Shown piece by piece: positions 33,505 through 46,094 of a stretch of DNA of 64,000 nt. The DNA comes from Blastomussa wellsi (Eukaryota; Cnidaria; Anthozoa; Scleractinia; Plerogyridae). The notes beneath the pieces were generated by a model. That model made no database searches, was not told where the DNA came from, and saw only the letters and a list, made by a program, of their open reading frames with translations. The translations under genes were made by a program, and so were the position numbers. Each line of letters starts with the position of its first letter. The stretch's first letter is position 1. The DNA lies in contig OX393568.1 in NCBI GenBank assembly GCA_947652115.1, forward strand, positions 5,214,641-5,278,640, read 5' to 3'.

Positions 33505-35148
33505 TATAACAATATAATTTGGTTTTATCAACTGGGTTGATAATGTGAATTGGCCACCGTAAAGAGATTCGCTCCGACGAAGGGCTAACGCTCGAAACGT
33601 CAGCTCTTGAATCTCTTTACGGTGGCTATATTTAAATTAGCCTCACTGACCTCATATTTGAGCTAAAAAGTCAAAACAATTTTTTTCTCTCAAACGAGGT
33701 TAGTGAGACCAATTTAAATATATACAAAAGAATGCATACACATAGGGTCTATAGTGGTGACCACATACCCTTTTAATTAGTCACACAGGTCTCAGAAGTG
33801 TGGTGACTGAATTACCCACCTGCAACATCCATCCCGCAGCCAATTTTCCAGGAAATCACAACACCAGGTTGCCTGGGATCAGCCACATTTCCTGGTCCAG
33901 CTGTTACCATCATGACATCTTTGAAACCGAATGCTGTACTGTGCCCCTTTCCAACTGACATGTGAAGGTCTATCATGTCCACGTCAGCAAAGATTGACAG
34001 TTTTCTCATGAGATTCATTCTTTCTCCTCCACAGAATTTCCCCATGTGAAGATCGAACTGGATAGTGGCCACAGCAACTGGCACTCCTTGGGAGCACTGT
34101 GGTTCTGTAAAAGGTGGCACTTTTGTCTCATTCGAGATCATGGATTTGTTCTCCAACATGGTATGCAAGTCTTGAACATCAATAGAGAAAACAGCCTTGA
34201 CCGGTAGTCTGTCTCTCAAATGTACTTCAATGTCCACTTTTCCTTTATCACGCCATAAGGGTAACCCATAAAGTTGGTTCTTGCCAGCATCAAATGATAA
34301 CCACTTGGGTAGAACTGTTTTACCTCTTTCTAAGACCTACAAGTAACAGACGCAACAACATATAACAACAACATATAAGTTGATTGAATAGTCACTACTG
34401 TGTAGGTCCAGAAAATATCCCTACTCCCCCCCCCTCAATTTCTGAGGTTTGGGGGTGGGGGGTCCTCAAAGGCCAAAATTTTATAGAAATGTAAGAAGCA
34501 TAATTGGATTTTCCAGAGGGGTGGGAAGGTCTCCCCCTTCCATGGGGGAGGTGCATGTATGGATAATTTATGGAACTATTTTCTTGACAATTTTTATTTT
34601 TTCCTTAGCTACATCCCTGCATGGGGTGGCCTTTTTGAATGCATGACTGAACCATTTAGATGGGCACTTAAATTAAACAATTAAAATTTTGAAAAGTTAT
34701 ATTTATGTTACAAAGGATGTATTTTTTTATTTCTTAAATTAAGTCTGTTGAAAGTGTAAATTAAGTTTAAGTGAACAACAAAGCCCAGGCAGATGCATTC
34801 TAAAAGCTGAAAATATATTAACTTTTCTAGGATAAAGATTTCCATACTTGTACTTAACACCTCCTTTTTAATAACATCAACATTCAATATTGCTACTACC
34901 TCAATGGATTAAGTGATATCCATTTCATGGTTGGCAAAATTACATTAATTGTAGGGGTATGCTTTCATGTATCTGCTTTCAAAGCATACCTTATATTGCT
35001 GTTTGCTTCCATCCTGTGGGGGTAAAAAGTATTCAAAAGATCTCCCAACAGCAGCTACAGCATTTGGTAGTCTTCTGTATTGCTCCTTTGATTCTTTACC
35101 ACATACAAGTGTTAAAAGAAGGCTGAAAGTATATATTTTAAGGTTCAT
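27817..35148 (-). CDS. DAG1-like: five-module dystroglycan (Gene C)
   Basis: The CDS joins complement 34990-35148, 33820-34336 and 27817-32318 (1725 aa). It has a signal peptide (about 1-17) and an alpha-DG N-terminal domain (about 22-260: AVAAVGRSFEYFLP, VDMIDLHMSVGKGH, TAGPGN, GWHIATGHPK). The convertase site KRVRR (265-269) is identical to the vertebrate one as I recall it and is followed by a short Thr/Pro region. Five tandem CADG plus SEA/S6-like modules follow at about 328-545, 550-770, 780-993, 1000-1208 and 1220-1432. Each opens with a xIPxDTFYDxxD-type strand and closes with a Cys (GPC, EPC or DVC). The membrane helix is about 1452-1478. The tail contains KPVVLQEEYEIKEQLLKQP, then a glycine-rich insert (1565-1690), and ends PPAYVPP. 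The intron phases (0, 1) match Gene B, so the two are duplicates. A dystrophin-linked matrix receptor is inferred. No module has the Gly-Ser autocleavage pair, so alpha/beta processing is doubtful. Confidence 0.92.
27925..28302 (-). repeat. glycine-rich low-complexity coding tract
   Basis: About 126 codons of the Gene C cytoplasmic tail are mostly Gly with Ser, Ala and Phe (GGFGSGGAGG-type units and a run of ten Gly near codon 1627). Long open frames on the + strand and in the -1 frame of the same region are by-products of this GGN composition. Confidence 0.85.
32985..33228 (-). mobile_element. tRNA-derived SINE, copy in Gene C intron
   Basis: Read on -, TCTATTGGTTAGTATGTTGG, then GCTCTGGACCAAGAACTCC, is the head. 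It is followed by CTTTCACAGTGCTTCTC, then ATAGAAATGGGTACTG, and ends GGACTAGCCTCC. The order matches the 16.6 kb SINE with considerable divergence. Confidence 0.6.
33455..33626 (+). mobile_element. Penelope-like element fragment (copy 1)
   Basis: This contains GGGGTAAGTTTCTAAAGAAACT, GGTGCTGCGTCGGTGGGAA and TTTGGTTTTATCAACTGGG, then the motif CGACGAAGGGCTAACGCTCG and AAACGTCAGCTC. The same blocks are found at 44206-44371, but the left part there is in inverted orientation after the motif. I recall this motif from cnidarian Penelope-like terminal repeats; no coding part is present here. Confidence 0.55.
33554..33625 (+). ncRNA. hammerhead-like ribozyme fold
   Basis: CCACCGTAAAGAGATTC (33554-33570) pairs perfectly with GAATCTCTTTACGGTGG (33609-33625) as an outer stem I. 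GCT (571-573) pairs with AGC (602-604). Between them lie CCGACGA (574-580), a 4-bp stem II with loop TAAC (582-593), then GAAA (594-597), CG, and TC with predicted cleavage after C33601. The order is that of a type I hammerhead with minimal stem III. Two departures from consensus (C for U at position 4, one extra A after GA) make activity uncertain. Confidence 0.45.
33820..34336 (-). CDS. DAG1-like: Gene C coding exon 2: alpha-dystroglycan N-terminal domain
   Basis: The acceptor is ACTTGTAG|GTCTTA and the donor GTTGCAG|GTGGGT; the exon is 517 bp. It encodes VLERGKTVLPKWLSFDAG and YGLPLWRDKGKVDIEV (Ig-like part), then CSQGVPVAVATIQFDLHM, MRKLSIFADVDMIDLHM, TAGPGN and VVISWKIGCG (S6-like part). 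It aligns along its whole length with Gene B exon 2. Confidence 0.9.
34337..34989 (-). other. Gene C intron 1
   Basis: A phase 0 intron of 653 bp, donor AAG|GTATGC. It contains C/G runs near 34427-34470 but no recognisable element or exon. Confidence 0.8.
34990..35148 (-). CDS. DAG1-like: Gene C coding exon 1: signal peptide
   Basis: I chose the ATG at 35148, because MNLKIYTFSLLLTLVCG is a typical signal peptide. An in-frame ATG 42 bp upstream would add 14 mostly polar residues. The mature start LPNAVAAVGRSFEYFLPPQD is the conserved opening of the N-terminal domain. The donor is AAG|GTATGC, phase 0. Confidence 0.85.
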
Positions 35149-38100
35149 CTTGTTAATGCTTGTTAGCACTTCTTTAAATCTGTGTAACACACTCCTCAGT
35201 GGCAGCTTTGTGTTAGTTTCTTCAAGTTATCTGCACATTGATAGACCTGTTGAATGAAATTATGCAAGGATTTCTTATAAAGACGAAATGCTCCCACGAG
35301 AAAAGGCATGTAATTTGTAGTGTTTAACACTTGGAGTTTAATACAACAAAGAAAGTCACTTAACAGTAAGCATTTAATCTTGGCATCACTTTAAAGGCAC
35401 CAGGGAATACAATGCTTCACTTGTTTAAATGGTAATCACAGATTTACAGGTCTTTCTTCAAAAAGAAAAGGTAGACTAAATAAATATTTGCTTTTAAAAT
35501 GAAAGATTATTCCAGAAGAGCATGCTAAAATCAATAATTTTTTGGACCTTCAGGTAGCAGTCTAGCCAGCTGTGATTTCAAAAACACAGGATTAGTGATT
35601 TGCCGAGATTTGACAGTTCAAAAGACCATTGAATTTATGGTTTGACAGAATTATAAGCAGTCCAATTTACATAAATTATTGAAAATTGTTATCACATAGA
35701 AATCGAAATGATAGCACAGACATAAAATGCTTTCTAAACTAAATCAGTGTTTTGAGAAGCATTCTGCAAGGCCACCTGGGATGTACAATAGGATATGTAC
35801 AGACTGAGAGTACTTTTTGAAGGAAGGTGATAAACAGCATCGCATATTTCTGTTTTACTCTTTAATGACTATAATATCTAACCAATGGATGGATATGTGC
35901 CCAGTGCTAACGTCAAGTCATACAAAACATATCTTTGCAGACAAAGACAGTCATAAAGAGGACTCCAGCACCTGGAATTCTTTTACACAGAAAATTATCT
36001 TTGCAAAATCTGTGTGAATAAAACATACCCTCTGATCCACAGATAAACTAATTGAACTGTTTTTCTAATTCTCTTGGACACAGATACTGTACATGTATCA
36101 ATATTAATTTTATTCATACAGTACCTGTACCTGTGTGACAAAAACATGGTTCTGCACATACACTTCCAAATTAAACTAATAATTTCGCCAAAAAAAACTA
36201 AAGCTGAGAAGCAGACCGATAAATAACATCTCTTTTATCAGACGCTTATTAATTATTTAACCTAACAATTGAACCAACAAGTTTAAAATTTAAATGTGCG
36301 AGTCAAGTTTAAATGGGTTATCAACATTTTATATGAATATTGCATCTGCAGAGTTTTTGTGTCAAAGGAATAACAATATCAAAACGCAATTTCCCTGGTT
36401 ATCTTTGATTTTTTCATTGTGTCTGTCAGTTAGACCTTAAATATCTGATTAATTAGAATCCCGGATAAAAAACGCCAAGATAGCAAAACTTTAAGCTTCG
36501 ATTCTGATAGCAAGCTTATCAATTTATCCTTAACAAACGTCTGTTGAAAATTTTGCTGGCTTTCTGGAACAAATACCAGTTACGGTCCACTACAAAATTT
36601 TCTCTTTGCGCTATCGTGCTTCAGCTAAATGTTATGTCAAAAAGTCATACATGTACCATGATCATTAGAAAGTAATTATCGCCATTTTGTAAGCCAATTT
36701 GATATCGTTCAACCATCTCCAAAAGCTGTCGACATCGAACTGAACTGACCTTGTGGGGTCAGATTTTTTTAGTCATTACTCGCGATTCATTTAAAATTCA
36801 ACACATACCAGCACTATGATCGAAACATTAGCTCATATCTTGAAGAACATCACCGAGTCAGCGAAAACGTTCTTCGTCAGGCACCAAGATTGCGTTTGGT
36901 AGTTTTGGCGTGACTTTCCGCGTTTTAAATAACAGTGTCGACAGGAAATCCATCACAGCGTGAAACGTGAAGTGAGATCGAGAAGAGTTATAAATTATCT
37001 GACCATCAGACAGAACACTGGCCAAAAGATAAACGAAAATCGGAGATTTCTTTCTTCTTCGTCGTTGTTTGGTAAACTGGTCATTTGAAGTACAGTACAG
37101 TATTTTTGAGACTACAATTCAGTAATTTAATATTGCTGTTTTTTTACTCAAAAACTTTACGGTACGACAACCAAAACAAAGCGATTTGTTAAATTCAAGG
37201 TTTACCTTTCGAAGATCAGAATAATTATGCCATCTTCTTTGCGAACTTGAATTTTTAATCCCGTGTAATGATAGAACCGAAGCAAAATGTCTGTGGCGAT
37301 TCTCTAGCTTTTCTTTGATATTTGGGTGGTCTGTTAAAACGCAATTTAAAGCAGAATCGTAAACACTGTCAATATAGATTCAAATAGGGAAAGTTCATTT
37401 ATATTCAATTTACAAACTGGCAGCATTGATGCAATCAGTAGAGATCGCAGCTAGAGCTCGCGATCGCTCTCGTACACGTGCTTAAATTGACAGCGAACTA
37501 GAACGTTCTCTTCGGCAAAACTCAACCCTTGACGCTCTTGCACCAAAACAAAACAAAGAATAATATCGAAAGTGAAAAGAGGCGTGGATTATCATGGAAT
37601 TATTCAATGTATTTAATTTTCTGTCGACACCGACACGCATCATTCAGCTGTGAGCTAAATCATTCATATGCAGAGCTGAGATTGACTCCTAAAATACACA
37701 CACGATGTGTTTATATGCTCTGTTCAAGTTAAATCTTCAAGAGTTAATGTAATGAATTTACTGTTTCTTTCCCACAGAAATAATAATATTGCGAACAAGC
37801 GACAAACCGCTTCTTTCCCGCTAAATTAAGCTTTTATAACGCTTTTTAAACGGCGCATTGAACTTTCTCGAAGATTAGAAAAAACTTTTCGCTCGTGCAT
37901 ATGGGCAAAATGCGTTTCCTGGAGTAGAACTTCGTGTCTTTAGCTTTAGGGTTTACACGGCTTATAGCCACTTGCTCTGCTGACAGATTTACTAAAGAAA
38001 TGAAAGCGGGAAAAGGCTGTTCAAATCCTGGTTGTCTCACAGTGACTTTGAACTAAAACAAATTTTGACTTGAAGTCAACCGCTCGAAAATATTTAGTCT

Positions 38101-41100
38101 CACCTTGTAAATGAAGCACCGTAGTATTCGATAATAAACTCGTTCGGGACGTTCTCGGATAGAATGGGAAGATCTGCTCGTTTTTTTACCACCCAAGAAG
38201 TTGTCCACACTGAAAACTTTTCACTTCCAGCAAAACTCTACCCGCTACACCACGTAAAGGTGTGTTTGACAAGACGCGACGCGTTTCCTGTAGTTTAGTG
38301 ATGATTGGCATTGATTGACACATTCCTGACATCCCGATACACCGCGGTCCAATCAACGCACGCGATTTGGGATAACAAAAGTTTGTGGTCTTTTGCTCGA
38401 ATGATCACATTGAATGAAGTCATAATAAAATGTACTTATACAGCAAAAAATAACAATATAACCTCTATTCATGTCTGTTAAATGGTACATTGACCCGTAA
38501 AATAAATTGTCAAAAGAACTTCGGTGTTAGATAGTCTTATAAAAGCGTCTAACCTCGAGGCTTTTTTCTTTCGCCCATACAGCATTTTGTTGTTTTTCCG
38601 GAAGGGCGAGTGAAGCCAGTGAACGAACGAAAGCTTGCGGTGAGCACCCACACCGCAGAAAAAGAATTAGATAGATAATGGGTTTGTTTGCAAACTTACC
38701 GAAGACCTTTTATTAGAAAATATCCCCAAAAGCATTTAGTGTGAAACTGTTAAATAATATCGTGATTTGTACCGGTTGGTTAATCGAAATGTTACGCGAA
38801 TCTTTTTACTTTGTCTTTTATGAGGTGTTAATTCTTGGGTCCCTTCTTGGATAATTTCCGTCCATGATTAAACTACAAAATATCACAAAAACACATTACA
38901 GTATTTCTGACTACCAAAGGCAGCCTTTGTTACAACTAGTTTCAATATCAATAAGCTCTGTAGCTATTAAATTATTGCTTTGGCTGTAGGGCGTTGTGTC
39001 GAAAAACGACTGAACTAGCTGAGCGAGATGTAAATTCGCGTACACAGAAATTTTGTTTACGAAATTCAGCTCATTGGGTGAAAACCTGATGGAGCCACTG
39101 AGAATAATGTTTTACAAGTAAAACGAGACCCGACTTACAAGGAAATATATTGGTGTCATGGAGTAACTCAATGTTTCCAGTTTCTTTTGTGCACGATTAC
39201 CGCGTTGTATTTTCAACAAAACTGAACGAATGAACGCGATATGATTACACTGCCCGTCAGGATTCCTCGTTCGACAAATGTTGAAGGTGGCTAACATGCT
39301 AGACAAAGGAATTTCTAACCGTTTTATGTGAAAACGTTCGTGTTTTTTGTTAATTGACCCAGGAAAGGATTAACCGATAGAATTTCATCACTCAATTATT
39401 GCGATTGTTTTCAGAGCCCCCCTCACGCAACGAACGCAGGGCAGAGGCAATGTTTCACGGCAAGATCTGTAAAACAGAACAAAATCGCTAAGCAAAAATT
39501 TTTCGCATAAATTTTAGAGACGTCTCGCCTAACCCATGTTTTGAACGTTTAAAAGCAGACTTTCGTAAGTTCGTTTTCGAAGTTTTTCTTGTGGGGAACA
39601 GAACAACTAGACAAAAATACATTACGTGATATTGTTGCAGTTGAGAGCTCTCACAGAATTCGCTGATATTTGAAGGTCAGGCTTTACGCTATTTATGAGA
39701 CCATAGCTGAAACAATTTTTTAAGTTGCGCCTCTGTTACCCAGTTCAGATCTTTTCAAAAAGGCTGGAATATTTTAAACACAATGTCTACATCCAGCTAC
39801 ATCGTATTTAAAAAAAAAATACATTAAAAGTACAATAAACGTTTTGTTTATGCCAAGCGTTTAGTTATTAAATTTAAATTCGAACCATACCTCATAAAAT
39901 GTTAATTGCCTCCAAAAAACAATTCCATGTCTGATACATCTTCTGTCCAATCTTTAGCGTCGACCGTAAGTTTATAAAAATGCAAACTTTGAGAGCCGTT
40001 CTTTTACTCGGTATAAATGTTCTCTGTCGTATATTGATTCTAATTTTAGACGGCGTTATCGATTAGATCAAAAGGGATGAAAAGGCTGATATCAGTGTTT
40101 ATGGGTGAGCCGTTGGCATTTCAGCTTCACTGCGCTCGAAGCTCGTGTTTATGAATGTAAAAGGGTGAGTGTGCCTGAGTGAATTGCATGAGTTTGGAAC
40201 AATAAGTCCTTCGAGAGACTCTAAGAAAGAAAAAAAACTCTTATCCACTTGTTCTAACTTTGCATACGACAAGAGAGGTTTTATAAAGAACAATTGAATG
40301 TCAAAATGTTCCCTGCTTTACATACGGCTGGCTTGGGATCTTCCACAAAAACTATCTTGCGAGACCTACCTGTCTATATCTTTGGATGCTATCATCGCCT
40401 GTTTGATTTGCCAACTTTTTCCTCCAGTAAAACTCGAACTTCACTCTGAACGACACGCTGAGAAGTCAATTGACTGGAATACAAAATTTGTTGTCGTCAT
40501 CGCCCTGACCGCGGAACTTGCAAAGGATGGAAACTTATGCTTTGCTTGTACGCGTCGCGATGAGTATGCATTGTAGGTGTTTTTAATCCGGGTGTTTTCT
40601 TCTCTCTTTGCATTTTCCAAAGTTGCAAGATAGTAGAATCGGCCGTTATTTAACCCCCTCCAGTTCAAAACAAGCTGTTTAAATGTTCTGCGAGCTTGCA
40701 GTTAAATTAATTTCTCGTCGACTCAGCTCATTAAGCTAAACCTCGCATCCCTTATTATGCGACAAAACTTCTAATAATCGCGAGCTCAAGTATATATTTT
40801 TCAGACATGGAAGTCTCTGTAAAGAAAGCTTTTTAAAATAGATCCCCAAAAAATAGCGTACAAAAAGTTTGCATTGTGACGGATCGGCTAATTTTGCTTC
40901 AATATCAGCTTTAAGCGAGAGCAAAATTTTAAGCCGGATAAAAAGATTTAGTTCTTGGAAAGATATCAAACCTAAAGTTCATTTACGCAGACACAAAGTT
41001 GAAAAGCAGCAAAAAAGTTGGATTAGGAATCGGGATTTCAGAATTAGATCGAAAACTTTTTTACCGCAGTTTTGCAAGAAAGCGAGCACCGGGATCAATG

Positions 41101-41415
41101 AACTTTAACCCTGTTAATCCAAAATGAAAGAGAGTTTTGGGCAGCATTTATGTAAACGATTTTATCACTAAAGACAAATTGGTAGTTATGCAGGGCCGCA
41201 CATAGCGGGGGCAGTTCTTTTATATATTTGATACGTTTAGCACGACGGCTTGCTTTCTTTGTTGATCGGTGTGAATGGCTCTTTTCTGCCATTTTGGCAC
41301 CAGAACTTTCCTTTCATAAAAAAACTTTTTTCTTAAAGGGACATTTGTTCCACAACGGCAAGATTTTCCTACACTTCAAATCCTTGAGCGGGGAATGAAT
41401 TTTAACCAGAGAAAA

Positions 41416-41822
41416 TTATGCACCAGTCATTTGAAACCCGGGGTACCCCAGGGGTTTTCACCTCGTTTTCACTCGATTTAACAGTTTCCCCGGGAGCGGG
41501 GACTTGACGGGGATTTCGCTTGTAGTTCGCGACCTCTTTTAGAAGACTGGGTTCAAAACATGGAGGCTGAACAACTGACGACTGACCTAAAAATAAAAAC
41601 GAAGATTTAGAGGAAGGGAAAAAATAAGTAACCTTGACTTCAGCGGTATGAAAAAAAATCATGTGAAAGCTATAATGTTTAGAGGGCGGGCAATCGGGAG
41701 TTCACTCTGACTTTTTTCCCCGCAAGGTGGGGCTTTCACTGCATTTCACCGATAGTAAAAGTGAATGCCCCGAGTATCTCCCAATGGGGGGTGGCGGGGA
41801 TTTCAAATGACTGGTGCATTAT
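41416..41822. mobile_element. 0.4 kb foldback element
   Basis: The left end ATGCACCAGTCATTTGAAAC and the right end (TTTCAAATGACTGGTGCAT) are inverted repeats, flanked by TTA on both sides. The interior has G- and C-rich runs (GAAACCCGGGGTACCCC; CCCAATGGGGGGTGGCGGGG). An internal part recurs at 11711-11945. No coding frame. The transposase class is unknown. Confidence 0.65.
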
Positions 41823-44155
41823 AAGTTGTAATCTTTCGCTTTTGTTTGAAAATGTTGCGTGTCTGGTTGATAAGATTACCGAAATTGGAAGTCAGTCCGC
41901 ATAATATTACAGTGGGTTTTCTTCCACGCTTTGACTTTCATTTTCATCCAATCTCAATTTAAAGATAAATTACAATAGTGAACGAGCTTTCGCTAAGACG
42001 GAAATCCTCGGAAAAAGTGGGAGGTTATCTTTTGAGTTCAGCGACTTTTGAAGTTACTCTAGATTTTAGAACAAAAACATGATTGTCATCACCTAAAAAC
42101 AACTTTAGTTCTTACCAGTGAAGACGTTTGAAATTCTTTAGAACTTTACCGAGGTCATACCTTTTGAATTTATCATAAACATTGCGAGATCGCATCTCTA
42201 TCTCCTGCAACAGCTGTTGGTGGATTTTGTGATAGCCATGGTCAGTTTTAACAATTTCTAATAAATTGCTTTGCTCAAGTTTTTTGCGCGCTCCAAAATA
42301 TGTAAATCCCTCAATGCGTGTGAGTTTGTGCGTCTAGTGTTTGGTACCCTGGGATAATTTCGGCTTTTAAATGCAGAGCTAAGGATCTAGGCTCTATTTC
42401 CGGCCCTCTCTCGAGCGTTGTTCACTTCCCGAACAGGGTCTACTAAGGGTTTCGAGTATGCTTTTCAGCATAGTGATACAGAAAACTATGAATAAAATAT
42501 AGGTACAATTTGATTGTTTCTGAGGGCTTAGTGCGTTTTTACAATTTTGTTTGCTGAGGTCTAAAGGCCATGGTATAGGAGCTCATATACCAACCGGGTG
42601 CTGAAATATTGCAATTCTTTAATAAGTGTTTTTAGTAAAACAATTATCCCATTCGCACTTGTTGGATGGCGCTACCATGTCATATCCAACGCGGGTGCGA
42701 GTGCAATAGTTCAAGATTAGTGATTCCAGATCCATGTATACTTCTGGCGAAACCGTCGACATATAAGACCATATAACTGAAAAGATCGTGTATTTACTTT
42801 ATTTTCAAAGCAGTGTCTCCCTCGAGTTGCAACAACGAACCTTGTAAGTCCTTGTAAGTCAGGCAGTGGGGGAAGGGGGGGGGGGGTTACGGTAGTGGGG
42901 AATCAGAGGAAAATTGTGGAGTGGTGTAGAGCGGAGGGAGACTGGAATGTCTCATATGATATCCAACGCACACCACTATACACCGAGGAAAATGACCCAA
43001 TCTTTGTCACTATTTTGGCTTGATTTCCCTGATTGAAATTCGATGTGGTCGACGGAAATCATAATATTTACAGAGCTGAATTACTAATAGCGGGAAAGGA
43101 GATTCTGCTCGCTCGCCGAGAATAAGAAAACTATCCATGTACTTGACAAAACTGGCGATCTTAGCATACAAACGCTCTGCAATAAAATAAGGCCAAATGC
43201 CAATAAAAGAAAACCTTACTTGCCAAAGGTTCCGGGTAAAATCCTATTTTTAAACCTTCGTTTCGCGATTTCGGATTCTTCAGTCCGTAACCTCTTGCTC
43301 CGGTGATATTCTAATCACAAAACGAAACTTATCGATTACAGTAAAGATCTCCCTAAGATAGGTCATTGGGTTTATATGACGTTTAAGACAGCAATAATTT
43401 TTTTCCTACCAATCCCCTAGAATATGATATATTTTGTATTTTATTTCGTTATGTCGGTCCATCTGGTGTATGTAGAACTTGTTTTGTGAAACTTGTTTTT
43501 CCCATTGTTAACTTTAAGTAGTTTAACTGCGCGATTTCTTATGCACACCTAAAAGCTTTTAGACGCTAAGTCCCTTCAGCTTTCAGATACAAGCGCGGCT
43601 ATTTTTGGATCAAAAAGTCCTGCCGAGAAGCCACTCCGATAAGTAATAGACCATTTTCGAGTTCCTTTATACCTCTGTTTCAAAACGAGTGTCAGTGCGA
43701 AACCGTTCATATGAAAATGAGTTTGATTTGTACTAAAACTGATGAACGTGCGCGCAAGTAAAACACATTTTCATTTGAATGGTTTCGCATTTAGCCTCGG
43801 TTTGAGACTGAGGCGAAAGAGAATGGGCCCACCATAAAGGCGTTGGGAAAAAATAAGTTATTATCGAAACTTTAAAATATCAAAGCGGTATGATCCATAA
43901 TGGTTTTTAGGAAGATTCTTCCAACCTTTACCGTGCTTCTAGAGGTTTTCTCTTTTTAAATTTCTCAATCAGGGAGCCCAGGCGCAAAGCGGCGAAAACG
44001 ACTTTCTTAACTTCAAAAGAGGAAGCCAAAAGAAAACCTCTGGAATCAAGGTATCCAAGCTTTTATAAGAAAAATATTGCGCTAGGTAGTCAGTTTACGG
44101 ATGTAAAAAATGTAATTTCATTTTTGCTCTGCTCTTTTTGCTTTTCTTATGATTG

Positions 44156-44180
44156 TTAAAGGGACAATTTCACGGTTCGG
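44156..44180. mobile_element. single end of a TTAA-type MITE
   Basis: TTAA then AGGGACAATTTCACGG resembles the family end seen at 59787. The matching right end is not visible, so the copy may have been cut by the Penelope-like sequence that begins about 50 bp downstream. Confidence 0.35.
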
Positions 44181-44205
44181 CGCATGTGCAAGCCTAATCA
44201 ACTCT

Positions 44206-44371
44206 ACTATATAATTTGCTCCGACGAAGGGCTAACGCTCGAAACGTCAGCTCTTGAATCTCTTTACGGTGGCCAATTGACATTATCAACCCAGTTGATA
44301 AAACCAAATTATATTGTTATACTTCCCACCGACGCAGCACCACAGTTTCTATAGAAACTTACCCCTTCTAA
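44206..44371 (+). mobile_element. Penelope-like element fragment (copy 2) with hammerhead-like motif
   Basis: GCTCCGACGAAGGGCTAACG, then CTCGAAACGTCAGCTC and GAATCTCTTTACGGTGG (44218-44272), is identical to copy 1, but the 5' strand of stem I is absent. The following sequence to 44371 is the reverse complement of the left part of copy 1 (CCCAGTTGATAAAACCAAA, CCCACCGACGCAGCACC). It is therefore a rearranged or 5'-cut terminal repeat. Confidence 0.5.
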
Positions 44372-44635
44372 TAAACTCTACTGTCCTTGAACCAATCACT
44401 TTCGAGTTGGGAACTCCTGCCTGTGTCCAGAATAAATTCGACGGGTCGACAATAAATTCGATGTTCAACACCGAGTTTCACATTTGCTGTGAAAATCCGT
44501 TAACATTTCCGAAAAATGTTTGCATCATTCTTTCAGGATGTACTCATGGTAGCCCGTACATACATACATAAGTGCACGAGTTTTCCGATTGATTTGATTT
44601 TTTCGTATCCGGTTATTTTCTTCTCCGTTTGCACC

Positions 44636-44948
44636 TCCCGTCCACACGTAAATGGCGTTTTCGGCCACAAATACGGACGCTCTCCAGACTGCAGATTTTT
44701 AAAAACGGAGATTTATCATATTCATGTGGACGGTCGTAAACGAAGATTTTCGAATACGATGACGTCGAAATTAGGGTCCAGTGCACTCGGCCACAAATTA
44801 GCATAAACATGGCGGCGATCAACCGCCGTTAAAAGATGGCGACAAACTCCTTGATTTTCGCGGGCTTATGCTTATCACAGGGCGCATGCACTCGTAACCT
44901 GCTCATGCTCAATATGTGAAGTCTAGCGTCCGGATACGTGTGGACGGG
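44636..44948. mobile_element. foldback element with CGTCCACAC ends
   Basis: The left end CCCGTCCACACGTAAATGG and the right end (CCGGATACGTGTGGACGGGG) are imperfect inverted repeats. The interior is diverged, with inverted pieces such as GGCGTTTTCGGCC. It resembles the larger 49544-50195 element, whose ends are CTACGTCCACACTAAGCC. Confidence 0.5.
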
Positions 44949-45048
44949 GCCTGAGTGAACAAAGTACTTAGAGCACACGAGTTGGAACAAACAAAAGTAA
45001 TTGAAATTTGATGTAACACCTCTATTGCCAGAGTTTTCTCAAATGGGT

Positions 45049-46094
<1,046 letters not shown>

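Larger units (their letters stand above)
32319..33819 (-). other. Gene C intron 2
   Basis: A phase 1 intron, donor GCAG|GTGGGT (33819). It contains a SINE copy (32985-33228), a run of G near 32719, and a Penelope-like fragment with a hammerhead-like fold (33455-33626). No coding exon was found inside it. Confidence 0.8.
35149..45048. other. gene-poor region upstream of Gene C
   Basis: Over almost 10 kb I find no open frame with domain, signal or splice support. The Gene C promoter and any 5' non-coding exons should lie in the first part. Mobile-element remains are at 41416-41822 (foldback), 43698-43792 (hairpin of GCGAAACCGTTCATATGAAAA type), 44156 (TTAA-type end), 44206-44371 (Penelope-like) and 44636-44948 (CGTCCACAC-type). 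The rest shows nothing I can name. Confidence 0.5.
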
